A stretch of DNA of 64,000 bases from Croceicoccus naphthovorans (lineage in GTDB: Bacteria > Pseudomonadota > Alphaproteobacteria > Sphingomonadales > Sphingomonadaceae), in the NCBI RefSeq assembly GCF_001028705.1, contig NZ_CP011770.1, positions 375,501-439,500 of the forward strand, in the 5' to 3' direction. Positions 8,912 through 17,717 of this stretch are shown here, one piece after another. Position 1 is the stretch's first letter. Each line of letters opens with the position of its first letter. The position numbers were made by a program, and so were the translations under genes. The notes beneath the pieces are model-generated. The model searched no databases. It was not told where the DNA came from and saw only the letters and a program-made list of their open reading frames with translations.

Positions 8912-9508
8912 CTATTTGACCTCGAATGTCTCGCCCGATTCGCCGGGAAAGTCGGTGAACAATGCCTCTGCCAGCCGCGCGGCGGCAAGCTGCGTTTCGG
9001 CCAGCGGCGCGCCCTGCTTTACCGCGAACTGGGCGCGGCCTTCCCACAATGGCTCACCAGTCAGACGCTGGCGGATAACCACGGCCAGTTCGGTCATCAC
9101 CTGATCCTTCGGCTTGCCGGAAAGATCGATGCCAAGGCCAACCCCGACGCCCGAACCGTAGCTGCCTGTCGAACCGCCGACGCCGACCGAGACCGGCCCG
9201 CCTTCGCGTTCCGCCGTCAGGATCGCGCGGCGGATGCGTACTTCGGCGACTTGCGCGCCTTCGCCAGCGGCGACCTCGCTATAGCCCAGTTTCACCAGTT
9301 CGCGGCCCACGGCGGCGCGATAGCTTTTCAGTTCCAGCGAATCCGCGTCCATGCCCGGTCCGGCTTCGACCGCAATGGCCCCGCGGCCCAACAGGCTCAG
9401 CTTTTCGGGCGCGTGAAAGCGAGTCACCTCCACCGGCCCCGTGGGCGAGGCGCAGGCAGAGAGGAAGAAGGGGGCGACAAGCCCGGCAATCAGCAAGTGG
9501 CGTTTCAT
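8912..9508 (-). CDS. DUF4136-like envelope lipoprotein (paralogue 1)
   Basis: A 198-residue protein with a signal peptide and lipobox LSAC near residue 18. A glycine/serine-rich middle is followed by a C-terminal stretch AEALFTDFPGESGETFEVK. That ending closely matches the lipoprotein at 33599-34285 (DAMFTDFPGHSGETLRI), so the two are paralogues. DUF4136 proteins are envelope lipoproteins of unknown role. The ATG at 9508 is chosen because the signal peptide starts there; the in-frame extension to 9619 is not protein-like. It ends 6 bp before the M14 peptidase gene and is probably in one transcript with it. Confidence 0.8.
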   Translation of the reverse strand: MKRHLLIAGLVAPFFLSACASPTGPVEVTRFHAPEKLSLLGRGAIAVEAGPGMDADSLELKSYRAAVGRELVKLGYSEVAAGEGAQVAEVRIRRAILTAEREGGPVSVGVGGSTGSYGSGVGVGLGIDLSGKPKDQVMTELAVVIRQRLTGEPLWEGRAQFAVKQGAPLAETQLAAARLAEALFTDFPGESGETFEVK

Positions 9509-9712
9509 CGTGCGACCGATCCTTTGCCGCGATGCGGCGGCATGCGCTATCAGGAAAGTTAATCCCGTATCACCCGTTTTTGCGCCAAGCGGGCGCGTCT
9601 TGCAAGGAAACGGCAACAAAGGGGCATAGGCTTTCGGGTGCGTTGCGCAGCGGGGCCGCTCTCGTTACCCATTCCGCGCAACACCACGAACGTAGGGGCG
9701 CAAGGCGAAGGC

Positions 9713-10711
9713 ATGGTACCGGTACTGGTTACGGGCGGAGCGGGTTACATCGGCAGCCACGCGGTGCTGGCGCTGCGCGACAAGGGCTGGCCGGTCGCGG
9801 TGATCGACAACCTGTCGACCGGGTTCGAATGGGCGATCCCCGATGGCGTGCCGCTGTATCGGGGCGACATCGCCGACAGCGAACTGCTGGCGCGTATATT
9901 CGCAGAGCAAGGCACACAGGCGATCCTGCATTTCGCCGGATCGATCATCGTACCCGAATCGGTCGAGAACCCGCTGAAGTATTACGAGAACAACACGGCC
10001 AAGAGCCGCACGCTGATGCAGGCGGCGCTGGATGGCGGGGTGAAGCATTTTATCTTCAGCTCCACTGCCACCGTCTATGGCGAACCCGAGCTGAAGCCGC
10101 TGACCGAGGACGATCCGCTGACCCCGGTGAACCCCTATGGCATGAGCAAGCTGATGACAGAGCGCATCCTTGCCGACGTCAGCCGGGCGCACCCGATGAA
10201 CCATTGCGTGCTGCGCTATTTCAACGTGGCGGGCGCCGATCCGCGCGCGCGGTCGGGCCAGTCGACGGCGGGGGCAACGCACCTGATCAAGGTCGCGGTT
10301 GAGGCAGCGCTGGGCAAGCGCAATCATGTCGCGGTGTTCGGCGACGATTACCCCACGCCCGACGGGACCGGGGTGCGGGATTACATCCACGTTTCCGATC
10401 TTGCCGATGCGCATGTTCATGCGCTGGAAGCCTTGATTGCTGAGCCGGAGCGGAGCCTGACCATGAACGTCGGCTATGGCCGGGGCTATTCGGTGCTGGA
10501 AGTGCTGGACGCGGTGGACGCAGTCGTCGGCCAGCCAGTGCCGCGCCGACAGGAACCGCGCCGCGCGGGCGATGTGCCCAGCCTCGTTTCCGACAACAGC
10601 CGGATTCTGGCGACCACCGAATGGCAGCCGCAGCACGCCGATCTGGCCGAGATCATCGGCCATGCGCTGGCGTGGGAGAAGAAGCTGACCGGGATTCGCG
10701 CCAAGGGGTAG
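9713..10711 (+). CDS. galE: UDP-glucose 4-epimerase
   Basis: A 332-residue extended short-chain dehydrogenase/reductase that interconverts UDP-glucose and UDP-galactose with bound NAD. The NAD site is VTGGAGYIGSH (residues 6-16) and the catalytic pair is Tyr142 and Lys146 in NPYGMSK, with the SSTATVYG stretch at 116-123. C-terminal features such as GDDYPTPDGTGVRDYIH are diagnostic of GalE. The start at 9713 puts the Rossmann motif at the N-terminus; the in-frame GTG/ATG upstream would add a non-conserved 25 residues. It stands alone on the + strand before rpmJ. Confidence 0.95.
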   Translation: MVPVLVTGGAGYIGSHAVLALRDKGWPVAVIDNLSTGFEWAIPDGVPLYRGDIADSELLARIFAEQGTQAILHFAGSIIVPESVENPLKYYENNTAKSRTLMQAALDGGVKHFIFSSTATVYGEPELKPLTEDDPLTPVNPYGMSKLMTERILADVSRAHPMNHCVLRYFNVAGADPRARSGQSTAGATHLIKVAVEAALGKRNHVAVFGDDYPTPDGTGVRDYIHVSDLADAHVHALEALIAEPERSLTMNVGYGRGYSVLEVLDAVDAVVGQPVPRRQEPRRAGDVPSLVSDNSRILATTEWQPQHADLAEIIGHALAWEKKLTGIRAKG

Positions 10712-10740
10712 CCCGATCGCAATCCGCGCGGGTGAATCGC

Positions 10741-10769
10741 TTGACTTCGCGGGCGTGCCCCCCTAACGG
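10741..10769 (+). promoter_or_regulatory. Candidate sigma-70 promoter of rpmJ
   Basis: TTGACT, a 17-bp spacer and TAACGG lie about 76 bp upstream of the rpmJ ATG. The -35 match is strong and the -10 match is weak. Confidence 0.4.
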
Positions 10770-10844
10770 CCCAGCCTTGATTTTACCGGGATGCGCCCCA
10801 TCTGGCGGCTGCGGCCCGTAACTGACAATCGACGGAAACAGACC

Positions 10845-10970
10845 ATGAAGATTCGCAACAGCCTCAAGTCGCTCAAGGGCCGCCACCGCGACAACCGCGT
10901 GATTCGCCGTCGTGGCCGCACCTATGTGATCAATAAGACCAACCGCCGCTTCAAAGCCCGCCAGGGCTGA
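10845..10970 (+). CDS. rpmJ: 50S ribosomal protein L36 (zinc-free form)
   Basis: A 41-residue basic protein of the large ribosomal subunit, beginning [17 protein letters not shown] and ending RRFKARQG. It lacks the Cys/His zinc ribbon of classical L36 and corresponds to the YkgO-like (C-minus) form that is standard in alphaproteobacteria. A GGAAACAG ribosome site precedes the ATG. It is monocistronic, with its own promoter candidate and a terminator further downstream. Confidence 0.95.
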   Translation: MKIRNSLKSLKGRHRDNRVIRRRGRTYVINKTNRRFKARQG

Positions 10971-11018
10971 TTGCGGCGTCTTTCGCTCCCGGGAGGGCTG
11001 CGGGAGGCACCGTCACGA

Positions 11019-11057
11019 GCTTCCGGTGCTCACGACCAGTAGGTCGCTGCGCGCCGG
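11019..11057. repeat. Dispersed palindromic repeat, copy B
   Basis: The second 39-bp copy of the element at 3757-3795, here between rpmJ and the HAD phosphatase. Its core is CGACC-AGTA-GGTCG. The paired changes relative to copy A preserve the hairpin. Confidence 0.6.
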
Positions 11058-11126
11058 GTCTCGAGCCGATACCACCCTCGCTCCACCCGGAAACGAAATA
11101 CACCACAATCCCAGTTCGGTGATGTG

Positions 11127-11153
11127 ACGCCGTCCGGTTCGGGCGGCGTTTTT
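11127..11153 (+). terminator. Rho-independent terminator upstream of the HAD gene
   Basis: A stem ACGCCGTCC / GGGCGGCGT with one mismatch and a GGTTC loop is followed directly by TTTTT. It would end transcripts from rpmJ. Confidence 0.75.
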
Positions 11154-11168
11154 GCGTTGGAGGGTTGC

Positions 11169-11777
11169 ATGGTCGAAACGGTGGTTTTCGATGTCGGGCG
11201 GGTGCTGTTCCGGTGGGACTTGCGGTATCTGTATGGCAAGCTGATCGACGATCCGGACGAACTGGAATGGTTCGTCTCGACCGTGGTGACAGAGGCTTGG
11301 CATTTCGAGCATGACGCAGGGCGCGATCTGGCCGAGATGATTGCCGAAAAGAAGCTGCAATACCCCAATCACGCGCATCTGATCGATGCCTATGCCACGC
11401 GATTCGTCGAGAGCATCCCCGGCCCTGTCCCCGGCAGCCTGGAACTGGTGGAGCGGTTGGACGATGCCGGTGTGCCGTTGTTCGCCATAACCAATTTTGC
11501 CGACAGCTTCTGGGCAGAGTTCCGCAGCGGCCAGCCGATTTTCGACCGGTTCCGCGACATCGTCGTTTCCGGCACCGAGAAGCTGGCCAAGCCCGATCCG
11601 GCGATCTTCGACCTGGCCGCCGAGCGTTTCGGCATCGACCCGGCCACTGCGCTGTTCATTGACGACAACCCAGCCAACATCGCCGCCGCGCGGGGTCTGG
11701 GGTGGCAGGTGTACCATTTCCACGATGCCGCCGCGCTAAAGAGGGATCTGGTCGCTCGGGGATTGCTGGCGTCCTAG
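11169..11777 (+). CDS. HAD-superfamily phosphatase (YihX-like)
   Basis: A 202-residue haloacid-dehalogenase-type hydrolase. Motif I is VVFDVGRVL with nucleophile Asp8; the second acidic residue of the usual DxD is Gly, as in E. coli YihX (FDLGNV). Motif II is AITNF near residue 108, motif III is the Lys in KLAKPDP, and motif IV is FIDDNPANI. Family members dephosphorylate small sugar phosphates, but the substrate here is unknown. The ATG at 11169 follows GGAGGG and places motif I at the N-terminus. It precedes the [2Fe-2S] gene by 24 bp on the same strand. Confidence 0.85.
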   Translation: MVETVVFDVGRVLFRWDLRYLYGKLIDDPDELEWFVSTVVTEAWHFEHDAGRDLAEMIAEKKLQYPNHAHLIDAYATRFVESIPGPVPGSLELVERLDDAGVPLFAITNFADSFWAEFRSGQPIFDRFRDIVVSGTEKLAKPDPAIFDLAAERFGIDPATALFIDDNPANIAAARGLGWQVYHFHDAAALKRDLVARGLLAS

Positions 11778-11801
11778 GCTTCGCCTAGACAGCGGCGCGA
11801 G

Positions 11802-12362
11802 ATGACCCGCCTTACCGTCAACGACCGTCCGGTCCACTTCCTGATGGATGCCGATACGCCGCTGATCCATGCGTTGCGGGATGCGGCGAACCTGACGGGG
11901 GCGAAGTTCGGTTGCGGCAATGGCGATTGCGGGGCCTGCACCGTTATAGTCGACGGGCAGGCGATCCGGTCCTGCCTTGTCAGCCTTGGCGAAGTAGAAG
12001 GCCGTTTCGTCACCACGATAGAGGCCCTGTCTGGCGACAGGTCGCACCCCTTGCAACAGGCGATGGTGGCCGAGGGCGCGGTCCAGTGCGGGTTCTGCAC
12101 GCCCGGCATGGTGATGGCGGGCGCGGCCCTGTTGGCGCGCAACCCGCGCGCGAACCGTGACGAGATCGCGCAATCGATCCCCAACATATGCGCCTGTGGG
12201 GCCGGCCCCCGCATCCTGCGCGCCATCGAACGCGCCGGTCGGGCGATCCGCAGCCGCGAAAGGCTGGACGCGCTGCCCGTGCCAGGGCTGGACCCGGCGG
12301 AGGCGGCGCTGGACGTTCCAGCCATCGAACCTGAACCTGCACCTGTGGAGAGCGAAGAATGA
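11802..12362 (+). CDS. [2Fe-2S] small subunit of a molybdenum hydroxylase (CoxS/IorA-like), orphan
   Basis: A 186-residue iron-sulfur electron-transfer subunit of the xanthine-dehydrogenase family. The plant-ferredoxin-type cluster is bound by Cys38, Cys43, Cys46 and Cys58 (CGNGDCGACTV). The second cluster uses Cys96 and Cys99 (CGFCTPG) and Cys130 and Cys132 (CACG). Such subunits normally sit beside genes for the large molybdopterin subunit and often an FAD subunit; neither is present here. The downstream end overlaps the arsC start by ATGA, so the two are translationally coupled. The C-terminal ~35 residues are Pro/Glu-rich and not part of the fold. Confidence 0.9.
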   Translation: MTRLTVNDRPVHFLMDADTPLIHALRDAANLTGAKFGCGNGDCGACTVIVDGQAIRSCLVSLGEVEGRFVTTIEALSGDRSHPLQQAMVAEGAVQCGFCTPGMVMAGAALLARNPRANRDEIAQSIPNICACGAGPRILRAIERAGRAIRSRERLDALPVPGLDPAEAALDVPAIEPEPAPVESEE

Positions 12363-12703
12363 AGGCGACTATCTGGCACAACCCGAACTGCGGAACTTCT
12401 CGCAAGACGCTTGCTATTCTTGAGGAGACGCCGGGCGTTGACGTGACCGTCGTCGAATACCTGAAGACCCCGCCCAGCGCGGCGAAGCTGGGCCAGCTTT
12501 ACAAGGACGCCGGCATCACCCCGCAGCAGGGCCTGCGCACGCGCGGCACCGATGCGGAAGAGCGCGGGTTGCCGGAAGCCGACGATGCCACCGTGCTGGC
12601 CGCGATGGAGGCGGACCCGATCCTGATCGAGCGCCCGTTGGTCGAAACCGACAAAGGCGCGCGCCTGTGCCGTCCGCAGGACAAGGTTCACGAAATTCTC
12701 TGA
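12359..12703 (+). CDS. arsC: Arsenate reductase, glutaredoxin-dependent (ArsC family)
   Basis: A 114-residue thioredoxin-fold enzyme reducing arsenate to arsenite. The catalytic Cys11 is in IWHNPNCGTSRK, and the C-terminal arginine motif is LIERPLVET. These residues favour a true ArsC over the Spx/YffB branch seen at 44677. It overlaps the [2Fe-2S] subunit gene by 4 bp. Arsenite made by it could be exported by the ACR3 protein encoded 10 kb upstream, although the two are not in one operon. Confidence 0.92.
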   Translation: MKATIWHNPNCGTSRKTLAILEETPGVDVTVVEYLKTPPSAAKLGQLYKDAGITPQQGLRTRGTDAEERGLPEADDATVLAAMEADPILIERPLVETDKGARLCRPQDKVHEIL

Positions 12704-12823
12704 AGTCCCTGCGCCAACGGTTCGTCGCCTTTCGGGGCATGGGTCGTGCCAACCCTTGCAATGCATCCGGCGATTTGCCAACCCAAGGCCCCATCACGGG
12801 GCGATAAGAGGTATCCAGCCTAG

Positions 12824-13522
12824 ATGACAGGCACTGAACTGGCGCAAGACAGCGTCTCGCGCAAAGCCAAACGCGGCCTTCAACGGATGCTTGGCCATAA
12901 GAGACTGGGACCTTGGGGAGTCTTCTTCAAAGGCTTCGTCCAGCACCCGGTCATGGTCGGGTCGATCATCCCGTCCTCGCGCTTTACGATCGACAAGATG
13001 CTGGGCCCGGTGGACTGGAATCGGTGCAAGCTTTTCGTCGAATACGGCCCGGGCGTGGGCACGTTCTGTCAGCCGGTGCTGGACAAGCTGCCGCGCGACG
13101 GGGCACTGATCGTGATCGATACGAACCCGCTCTATATCGATTACCTGAAAAAGACGATTACGGACGGGCGCTTCTCCGCCGTGCTGGGGTCCGCCGCCGA
13201 TGTAGAGGCGATCATCGCCGCGCATGGACATGACGGGGCGGATTACGTGCTGTCCGGCTTGCCTTTCTCGACCCTGCCCGAAGGGGTCGGCCCGGCCATC
13301 GTCGATGCCACGCACAAGGTGTTGCGCCCCGGCGGGGCTTTTCTGGTCTATCAATTCTCAGCCAAAGCGCGCGATTTCATGGCGCGGCGCTTTGCCCGCA
13401 TCTCCAGCGGATTCGAAGCGCTGAACGTCCTGCCTTGCAAGCTGTTCTGGGGTTGGAAGGACGAAGCGCCCGTCGCTGCCGAAGCCGTCCCCGCCAAGGC
13501 GCTGGAAACCGCAGCGGTCTAG
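12824..13522 (+). CDS. Class I SAM-dependent methyltransferase (phospholipid N-methyltransferase-like)
   Basis: A 232-residue methyltransferase. The SAM-binding motif is VEYGPGVGTF near residue 71, and the acidic residue at the end of strand beta2 lies in LIVIDTNPLY. The preceding GFVQHPVMVGSIIPSSRF and the later YVLSGLPFSTLP are typical of the PmtA/rRNA-dimethylase-like group that methylates phosphatidylethanolamine. That substrate is inferred. The Ala/Glu-rich tail of about 20 residues is variable. Its last 4 bp overlap the converging membrane-protein gene. Confidence 0.82.
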   Translation: MTGTELAQDSVSRKAKRGLQRMLGHKRLGPWGVFFKGFVQHPVMVGSIIPSSRFTIDKMLGPVDWNRCKLFVEYGPGVGTFCQPVLDKLPRDGALIVIDTNPLYIDYLKKTITDGRFSAVLGSAADVEAIIAAHGHDGADYVLSGLPFSTLPEGVGPAIVDATHKVLRPGGAFLVYQFSAKARDFMARRFARISSGFEALNVLPCKLFWGWKDEAPVAAEAVPAKALETAAV

Positions 13523-14337
13523 GCGGCCAGCTGGCGATAGCTGGCGACCAGCAGCACGGTCCACATCGTCATCAGCACCGCGCTCACCAGCGCTTCGATC
13601 ACGCCGACGATTCCGCCGCCGGTTTCCTGACCCAGCACGGCGATCAGGATCGATCCCGGCACCGCAGTGGCCACGATGGACACGACCAGCGCAGCGATCA
13701 GGAACAGGCCGACCAGCATCAGGATGCGCGGCCCGTTGGCCAGCGTCAGCCGCCAACTGCGCTGCAATGCGTCGAATGGGTTGGTGATACGCTCTGCGGC
13801 GACCACGGGCCCCAGCGGCAGGGTGCGCACGTTGACCCAGATCGCGATGGCAATGATCGGAATGATCGCCAGCGCCGCCCCGGTCTGCCCTGCCGCCAGC
13901 ATGATGGGCACGAGGATCAACAAGGCAAAAAGCCCGACACCAGCCCCTAGAATCAACGTTGCCGCGAAATAGGCGGGCAAAGCCTTTAGCGCCGCGCGAA
14001 TCCCCTCGCGCACGGTCGGGCGGCGCAGGTCGAGCAGGACGACCATGATTGCCAGCATGCCCAACATCTGCACCACCATCGCGATCAGGATCAGCGGCCA
14101 CCACGTGCCGAAGATATCCAGCGCCGCCTGTGCCGCGGCCTCACCCTCCAGACCAGCGTCGGGCTGAGGCACGAGAATCGTCATAAGCATCTGTGGGATG
14201 AAGAAAAACAAGCCCGCTACGACCAGGAGCAGGTCCTTGTTCGCCTTCACCAGTGCCATCGCCCGGTTCCACGCCTTGCCCGCGTCAAAGCGGGGCGGGG
14301 GGCTGCCTTGCGTATTCGCAGTGTCGATATCGTTCAT
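13519..14337 (-). CDS. Multi-pass membrane protein, unknown function
   Basis: A 272-residue protein with about six hydrophobic segments spread from residue 38 to the C-terminus. The layout resembles the membrane domain of glycerophosphodiester-phosphodiesterase-like proteins (DUF7847/YciC type), for example PLGPVVAAERITNPFDALQRSW, but the assignment is loose. It converges on the methyltransferase gene and diverges from lipB. Confidence 0.7.
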   Translation of the reverse strand: MNDIDTANTQGSPPPRFDAGKAWNRAMALVKANKDLLLVVAGLFFFIPQMLMTILVPQPDAGLEGEAAAQAALDIFGTWWPLILIAMVVQMLGMLAIMVVLLDLRRPTVREGIRAALKALPAYFAATLILGAGVGLFALLILVPIMLAAGQTGAALAIIPIIAIAIWVNVRTLPLGPVVAAERITNPFDALQRSWRLTLANGPRILMLVGLFLIAALVVSIVATAVPGSILIAVLGQETGGGIVGVIEALVSAVLMTMWTVLLVASYRQLAA

Positions 14338-14379
14338 GCCCCTTGATTGGCACGGCGTTTGCCGCCACGCAATGCGGCC

Positions 14380-15063
14380 ATGACGTCAGGCACAGCCTTT
14401 GCTACCGATAGCGAGACGCTGGAATGGCGGCGCGAAACCGCGCGCGTGCCCTATCGCGATGCGCTGGCCGAAATGCAGGAGCGCAATGCCGCAATTCACG
14501 CTGGCACGGCGAAGGAGCTGGTCTGGCTGCTGGAGCACGATCCCGTCTATACCGCCGGCACCAGTGCCAAGGCGGCGGACCTGCTGGACCCGCGTTTCGA
14601 CGTGGTGAGTGCGGGGCGCGGCGGTGAATATACCTATCATGGGCCGGGCCAGCGGGTCGGTTATGTCCTGCTCGACCTGTCAAAGCGGGCGCGCGACGTG
14701 CGCGGCTATGTACATGCACTGGAAGGTTGGGTCATCGATGCGCTGGCCGACTTTGGTGTAGAGGGCTGGCGCGCGGAGGGTCGGATCGGCATCTGGACCC
14801 GCGACATCGATGGGCGAGAGGCAAAGATCGGCGCGATCGGTGTGCGCGTCCGGCGCTGGGTCACGATGCACGGGTTTTCGGTGAACCTGTCGCCCGACCT
14901 TTCGCACTTTACCGGCATCGTGCCCTGCGGCATTTCCGAATATGGCGTGACCAGCATGGAACGGCTGGGCCACCACGTTGCGATGGACGATTGGGATGCG
15001 GCGCTGGCCCGCCATGCCGATGCCTTTTTCGAACGCCTGACCAAGCCTTGCCCGAAGGACTAA
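14380..15063 (+). CDS. lipB: Lipoyl(octanoyl) transferase
   Basis: A 227-residue enzyme that moves an octanoyl group from acyl carrier protein to lipoyl domains. The conserved [13 protein letters not shown] is near residue 75. The catalytic Cys is in [14 protein letters not shown], with the conserved Lys in [10 protein letters not shown]. Length is normal. The ATG at 14380 is preferred to an in-frame TTG at 14347; neither has a strong ribosome site. The lipoprotein gene starts 2 bp after the lipB stop, so the two are probably in one transcript. Confidence 0.94.
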   Translation: MTSGTAFATDSETLEWRRETARVPYRDALAEMQERNAAIHAGTAKELVWLLEHDPVYTAGTSAKAADLLDPRFDVVSAGRGGEYTYHGPGQRVGYVLLDLSKRARDVRGYVHALEGWVIDALADFGVEGWRAEGRIGIWTRDIDGREAKIGAIGVRVRRWVTMHGFSVNLSPDLSHFTGIVPCGISEYGVTSMERLGHHVAMDDWDAALARHADAFFERLTKPCPKD

Positions 15064-15065
15064 CG

Positions 15066-15377
15066 ATGCGCACGATTTTCCCTGCCCTGACCGTTGCCGT
15101 GCTGGCCCTGACGCTGGCCGCATGCGGCAGCGACGCGCCCGATCCGTCGAGCGACGGTCGTCAGGCCGAGGGCGAAGTGCTGGAAGGATCGATCAGCGAC
15201 GCGATGATTCCGCTAGACCAGCTGCGATCGCAAGGCGAGACACTGGAAGACGCGCCGATCGACGGGAACGAACCTGCGGCAGAGGCGACGAACGCTGCCA
15301 ACGCCCCCGACGAGCCGGCAACCGACGAATCCGCCGGTGAAGAGCCGGAGCCCGTCGAGACGCCCGACGAGGGCTGA
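15066..15377 (+). CDS. Small acidic lipoprotein, unknown function
   Basis: A 103-residue protein with a signal peptide and lipobox LAAC near residue 20. The mature region is rich in Glu, Asp, Ala and Pro and is likely disordered. It starts 2 bp after the lipB stop and lies 15 bp before the EamA gene, so it is probably in one transcript with both. No family is recognised. Confidence 0.75.
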   Translation: MRTIFPALTVAVLALTLAACGSDAPDPSSDGRQAEGEVLEGSISDAMIPLDQLRSQGETLEDAPIDGNEPAAEATNAANAPDEPATDESAGEEPEPVETPDEG

Positions 15378-15392
15378 GCGGGCCCAACATCG

Positions 15393-16307
15393 ATGACGGA
15401 TGCGAAACCTGCGGCGGGCCTGTGGCGGCTCTTGCTGCTGCTCGTTGGCAATGTGGCGCTGGCACTGGGGCCGTGGCTGGTGCGGCTCGCCGATACCGGG
15501 CCGGTCGCAGCGGGCTGGTGGCGGCTGACGCTGGCGCTGCCGGTGATCCTGATCTTCGCCTTTCGCGAAAAGCGGGGCGCTTCGTTCGGAATGTCGGGGC
15601 TGGGTGCCGCAGGCGTCTGGATGGCCATCGGTGCGGGGGTGTTTTTCGCGCTCGATCTGGCCAGCTGGCATCTCGGGATCGAACGAACCCGGCTGGGCAA
15701 TGCTTCTCTGTTCGGCAATGCGGGCAGCGTGATCATTGTGGTGTTCGCTCTGGTGTCGGCGGGGCGCAGGCCGCGGATCGCCGAATTGCTGGCCGTCGGG
15801 TGCGCACTGGGCGGTGCGGGACTGTTGATGGGCGGATCGCTGGAAATCGGCACCCGCTATCTGGTTGGCGACCTGTTCTGCCTGCTCGCCGGGCTGTTTT
15901 ATGCCTTCTACATCCTGATGCTGCGGCATATTCGCGGGCGGCTTGGATCGTGGAGCCTGCTGGGCCTGTCCTCGCTGGCCGGGGCGCCGGTAATGATCGC
16001 AATTGCGCTTTTGATGGGCGAGACGATCTGGCCGGGCGACTGGACGCCGGTGCTTGCGCTTGCGCTCAGCAGTCAGGTTCTGGGGCAGGGGGCGTTGGTC
16101 TATTCGCTCGGCTGGTTCCGTCCGCTGGTCATCGGGCTGGCGCTGCTGACCCAGCCCGCGATATCCTCTCTGGCCGGATGGCTGGCCTTTGACGAAACGC
16201 TGTCGACGCTCGATTTCGTGGGCATGGTTCTGATGGCGACGGCGCTGGTAATGGCGCGCGTTGCGGAACCGCGGGCGGTGAAGGGGCCTAAGCCAGAGCC
16301 TGTTTGA
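15393..16307 (+). CDS. EamA/DMT-family transporter
   Basis: A 304-residue inner-membrane protein with about ten hydrophobic segments in two repeated EamA halves. The second half contains GDLFCLLAGLFYAFYILMLR, and the last segment holds FDETLSTLDFVGMVLM. EamA proteins are drug/metabolite exporters; the substrate is unknown. Its 3' end overlaps the C-terminus of the interrupted DUF2254 gene by 20 bp on the opposite strand. Confidence 0.87.
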   Translation: MTDAKPAAGLWRLLLLLVGNVALALGPWLVRLADTGPVAAGWWRLTLALPVILIFAFREKRGASFGMSGLGAAGVWMAIGAGVFFALDLASWHLGIERTRLGNASLFGNAGSVIIVVFALVSAGRRPRIAELLAVGCALGGAGLLMGGSLEIGTRYLVGDLFCLLAGLFYAFYILMLRHIRGRLGSWSLLGLSSLAGAPVMIAIALLMGETIWPGDWTPVLALALSSQVLGQGALVYSLGWFRPLVIGLALLTQPAISSLAGWLAFDETLSTLDFVGMVLMATALVMARVAEPRAVKGPKPEPV

Positions 16308-17390
16308 TTTCGCGGTGCCGGTCGTGGACCAGCGCAAGGTCCGGGCCCGATAGCTCTCCGGCGGCCTGATCCATCAATCGGTCAATTTCGTGGCGGATCA
16401 CGACGACGCGGTCCTGACGGATGGAACGCGCACAATCGAGCAGGGTGTCGAACGCCTCCAGCGTCGCCTTTGGGCTGGCCGCCACCGCTGATCGGGCCGA
16501 TCCGAAGCCGACCGAGACATAGTCCGCGAAATCGAGGTGCATCGGATAGACCCGTCGCTTGTCGTCCTTGTCGAAATCGTCGGGCGCGCGGGTCAGTTCG
16601 CGGCGGCCCAGTTCCGCCGTCGCCGCGCCCAGCCAGTGCAGCGCGGTGATCGCGGTGAAGGGATCGTTGATGCCGGGGGAAAGCGCGCGCAGGGCAATCT
16701 CCACCAATTCGTCGATAAGGAAGCGCAAGTCCTGTTGCGGCGTGCGCAGGCCGGACAGGACGAAGCATTGCTCGATCCGTTCGGCAATGTCCTCCTCGCC
16801 GTCCGTTCCGACATAGCGGGCAAGGCTGACCGTCGGGTGCACGAAATCGCCTGCCTGTCGTTCCAGTACGATGCGCAGGTTATGGTCCTTCGCAATGTCG
16901 TCCAGACCGGAATGGTCGATCACCTCGACATAGCCGCTGCGCCTTGCCGCGACCGGGGTGCCGCCCTCAGGCAGGTCGTCGGCTTCTCCGTCGCCATTCT
17001 CTGGAAAGCGGTTGCGAATTTTGCGGATCAGGCGTTCGCCGATCCGTTCCAGCACCACGTTGATGCGGATGGAGTTGGGAATGTGGTTCAGAAAGTAAAC
17101 GAGCACGGCGACAGATACGAGCATCATGCCCGTCGCTAACAGCAGCGACAATTGCGGCGTAAACCCGGGAATGTCGCTGGCCATCGCATCCTGGATGGTC
17201 GTCGGCACCTCGTTCTCGGCCCGCACGGCGCGCAGGATCATGATCGCGTAGACAAATGTGCCGATGAAACTGGCGAGCGAAAGCTGGTTGCCGCGATCCT
17301 CCATGAAATTGGTCAGGAGGCGCGGGCCATAAGTGCCGCTGGCATAGGCGACGGCGGCGATGGTGATCGAAAAGACGGTGGCGATGACGT
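16288..17390 (-). pseudogene. DUF2254 membrane protein, C-terminal fragment, cut by IS3 insertion
   Basis: This fragment holds most of a DUF2254 protein: the membrane stretch ATVFSITIAAVAYASG, a second span near TPQLSLLLATGMMLVSVAV, and the soluble C-terminal domain with PGINDPFTAI. It lacks the start codon and first transmembrane segment, which lie beyond the IS at 18649-18881. Removing the IS and one ACGT copy gives one open frame of 443 codons with no other lesion, so the insertion looks recent. A truncated product from the internal ATG at 17304 is possible but would be missing its first membrane spans. DUF2254 function is unknown. Confidence 0.9.
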
Positions 17391-17450
17391 GACCCCCTGA
17401 TTTTCCTCCAATTTGGATTAGAGTCCGGCCCTTACAGAAGGACGGACGAG

Positions 17451-17717
17451 ATGAAGAGAACGAGGTTTTCCGAAGAGCAGATCATCGGTGTGCTGAAGGA
17501 GGCTGAGGCGGGTGCGAAGACCGCTGACCTGGCCCGGCGACACGGAGTGTCGGAAGCGACGATCTACAACTGGAAGTCGAAGTATGGCGGGCTGGAGGTG
17601 TCCGATGCCCGCCGACTGAAGGAGCTCGAGAGCGAGAACGCGAAGCTGAAGCGGTTGCTCGCCGATGCCATGTTGGACCAGGCCGCGTTGAAGGATCTTC
17701 TGGCAAAAAAGTTCTGA
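17451..17717 (+). CDS. IS3-family transposase OrfA (helix-turn-helix)
   Basis: An 88-residue DNA-binding protein of the IS. The helix-turn-helix runs from about residue 6 ([15 protein letters not shown]) through [17 protein letters not shown], followed by a leucine-zipper-like helix ([20 protein letters not shown]). It ends at the slippery run A-AAA-AAG, where some ribosomes shift to the orfB frame. Alone it would act as a regulator of transposition. Confidence 0.93.
   Translation: MKRTRFSEEQIIGVLKEAEAGAKTADLARRHGVSEATIYNWKSKYGGLEVSDARRLKELESENAKLKRLLADAMLDQAALKDLLAKKF
17705..17711 (+). promoter_or_regulatory. Programmed -1 frameshift signal (AAAAAAG)
   Basis: The heptamer A-AAA-AAG lies six bases before the orfA stop. 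A -1 shift here reads ...[10 protein letters not shown] and continues into orfB, as is standard for IS3-family elements. Confidence 0.8.
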
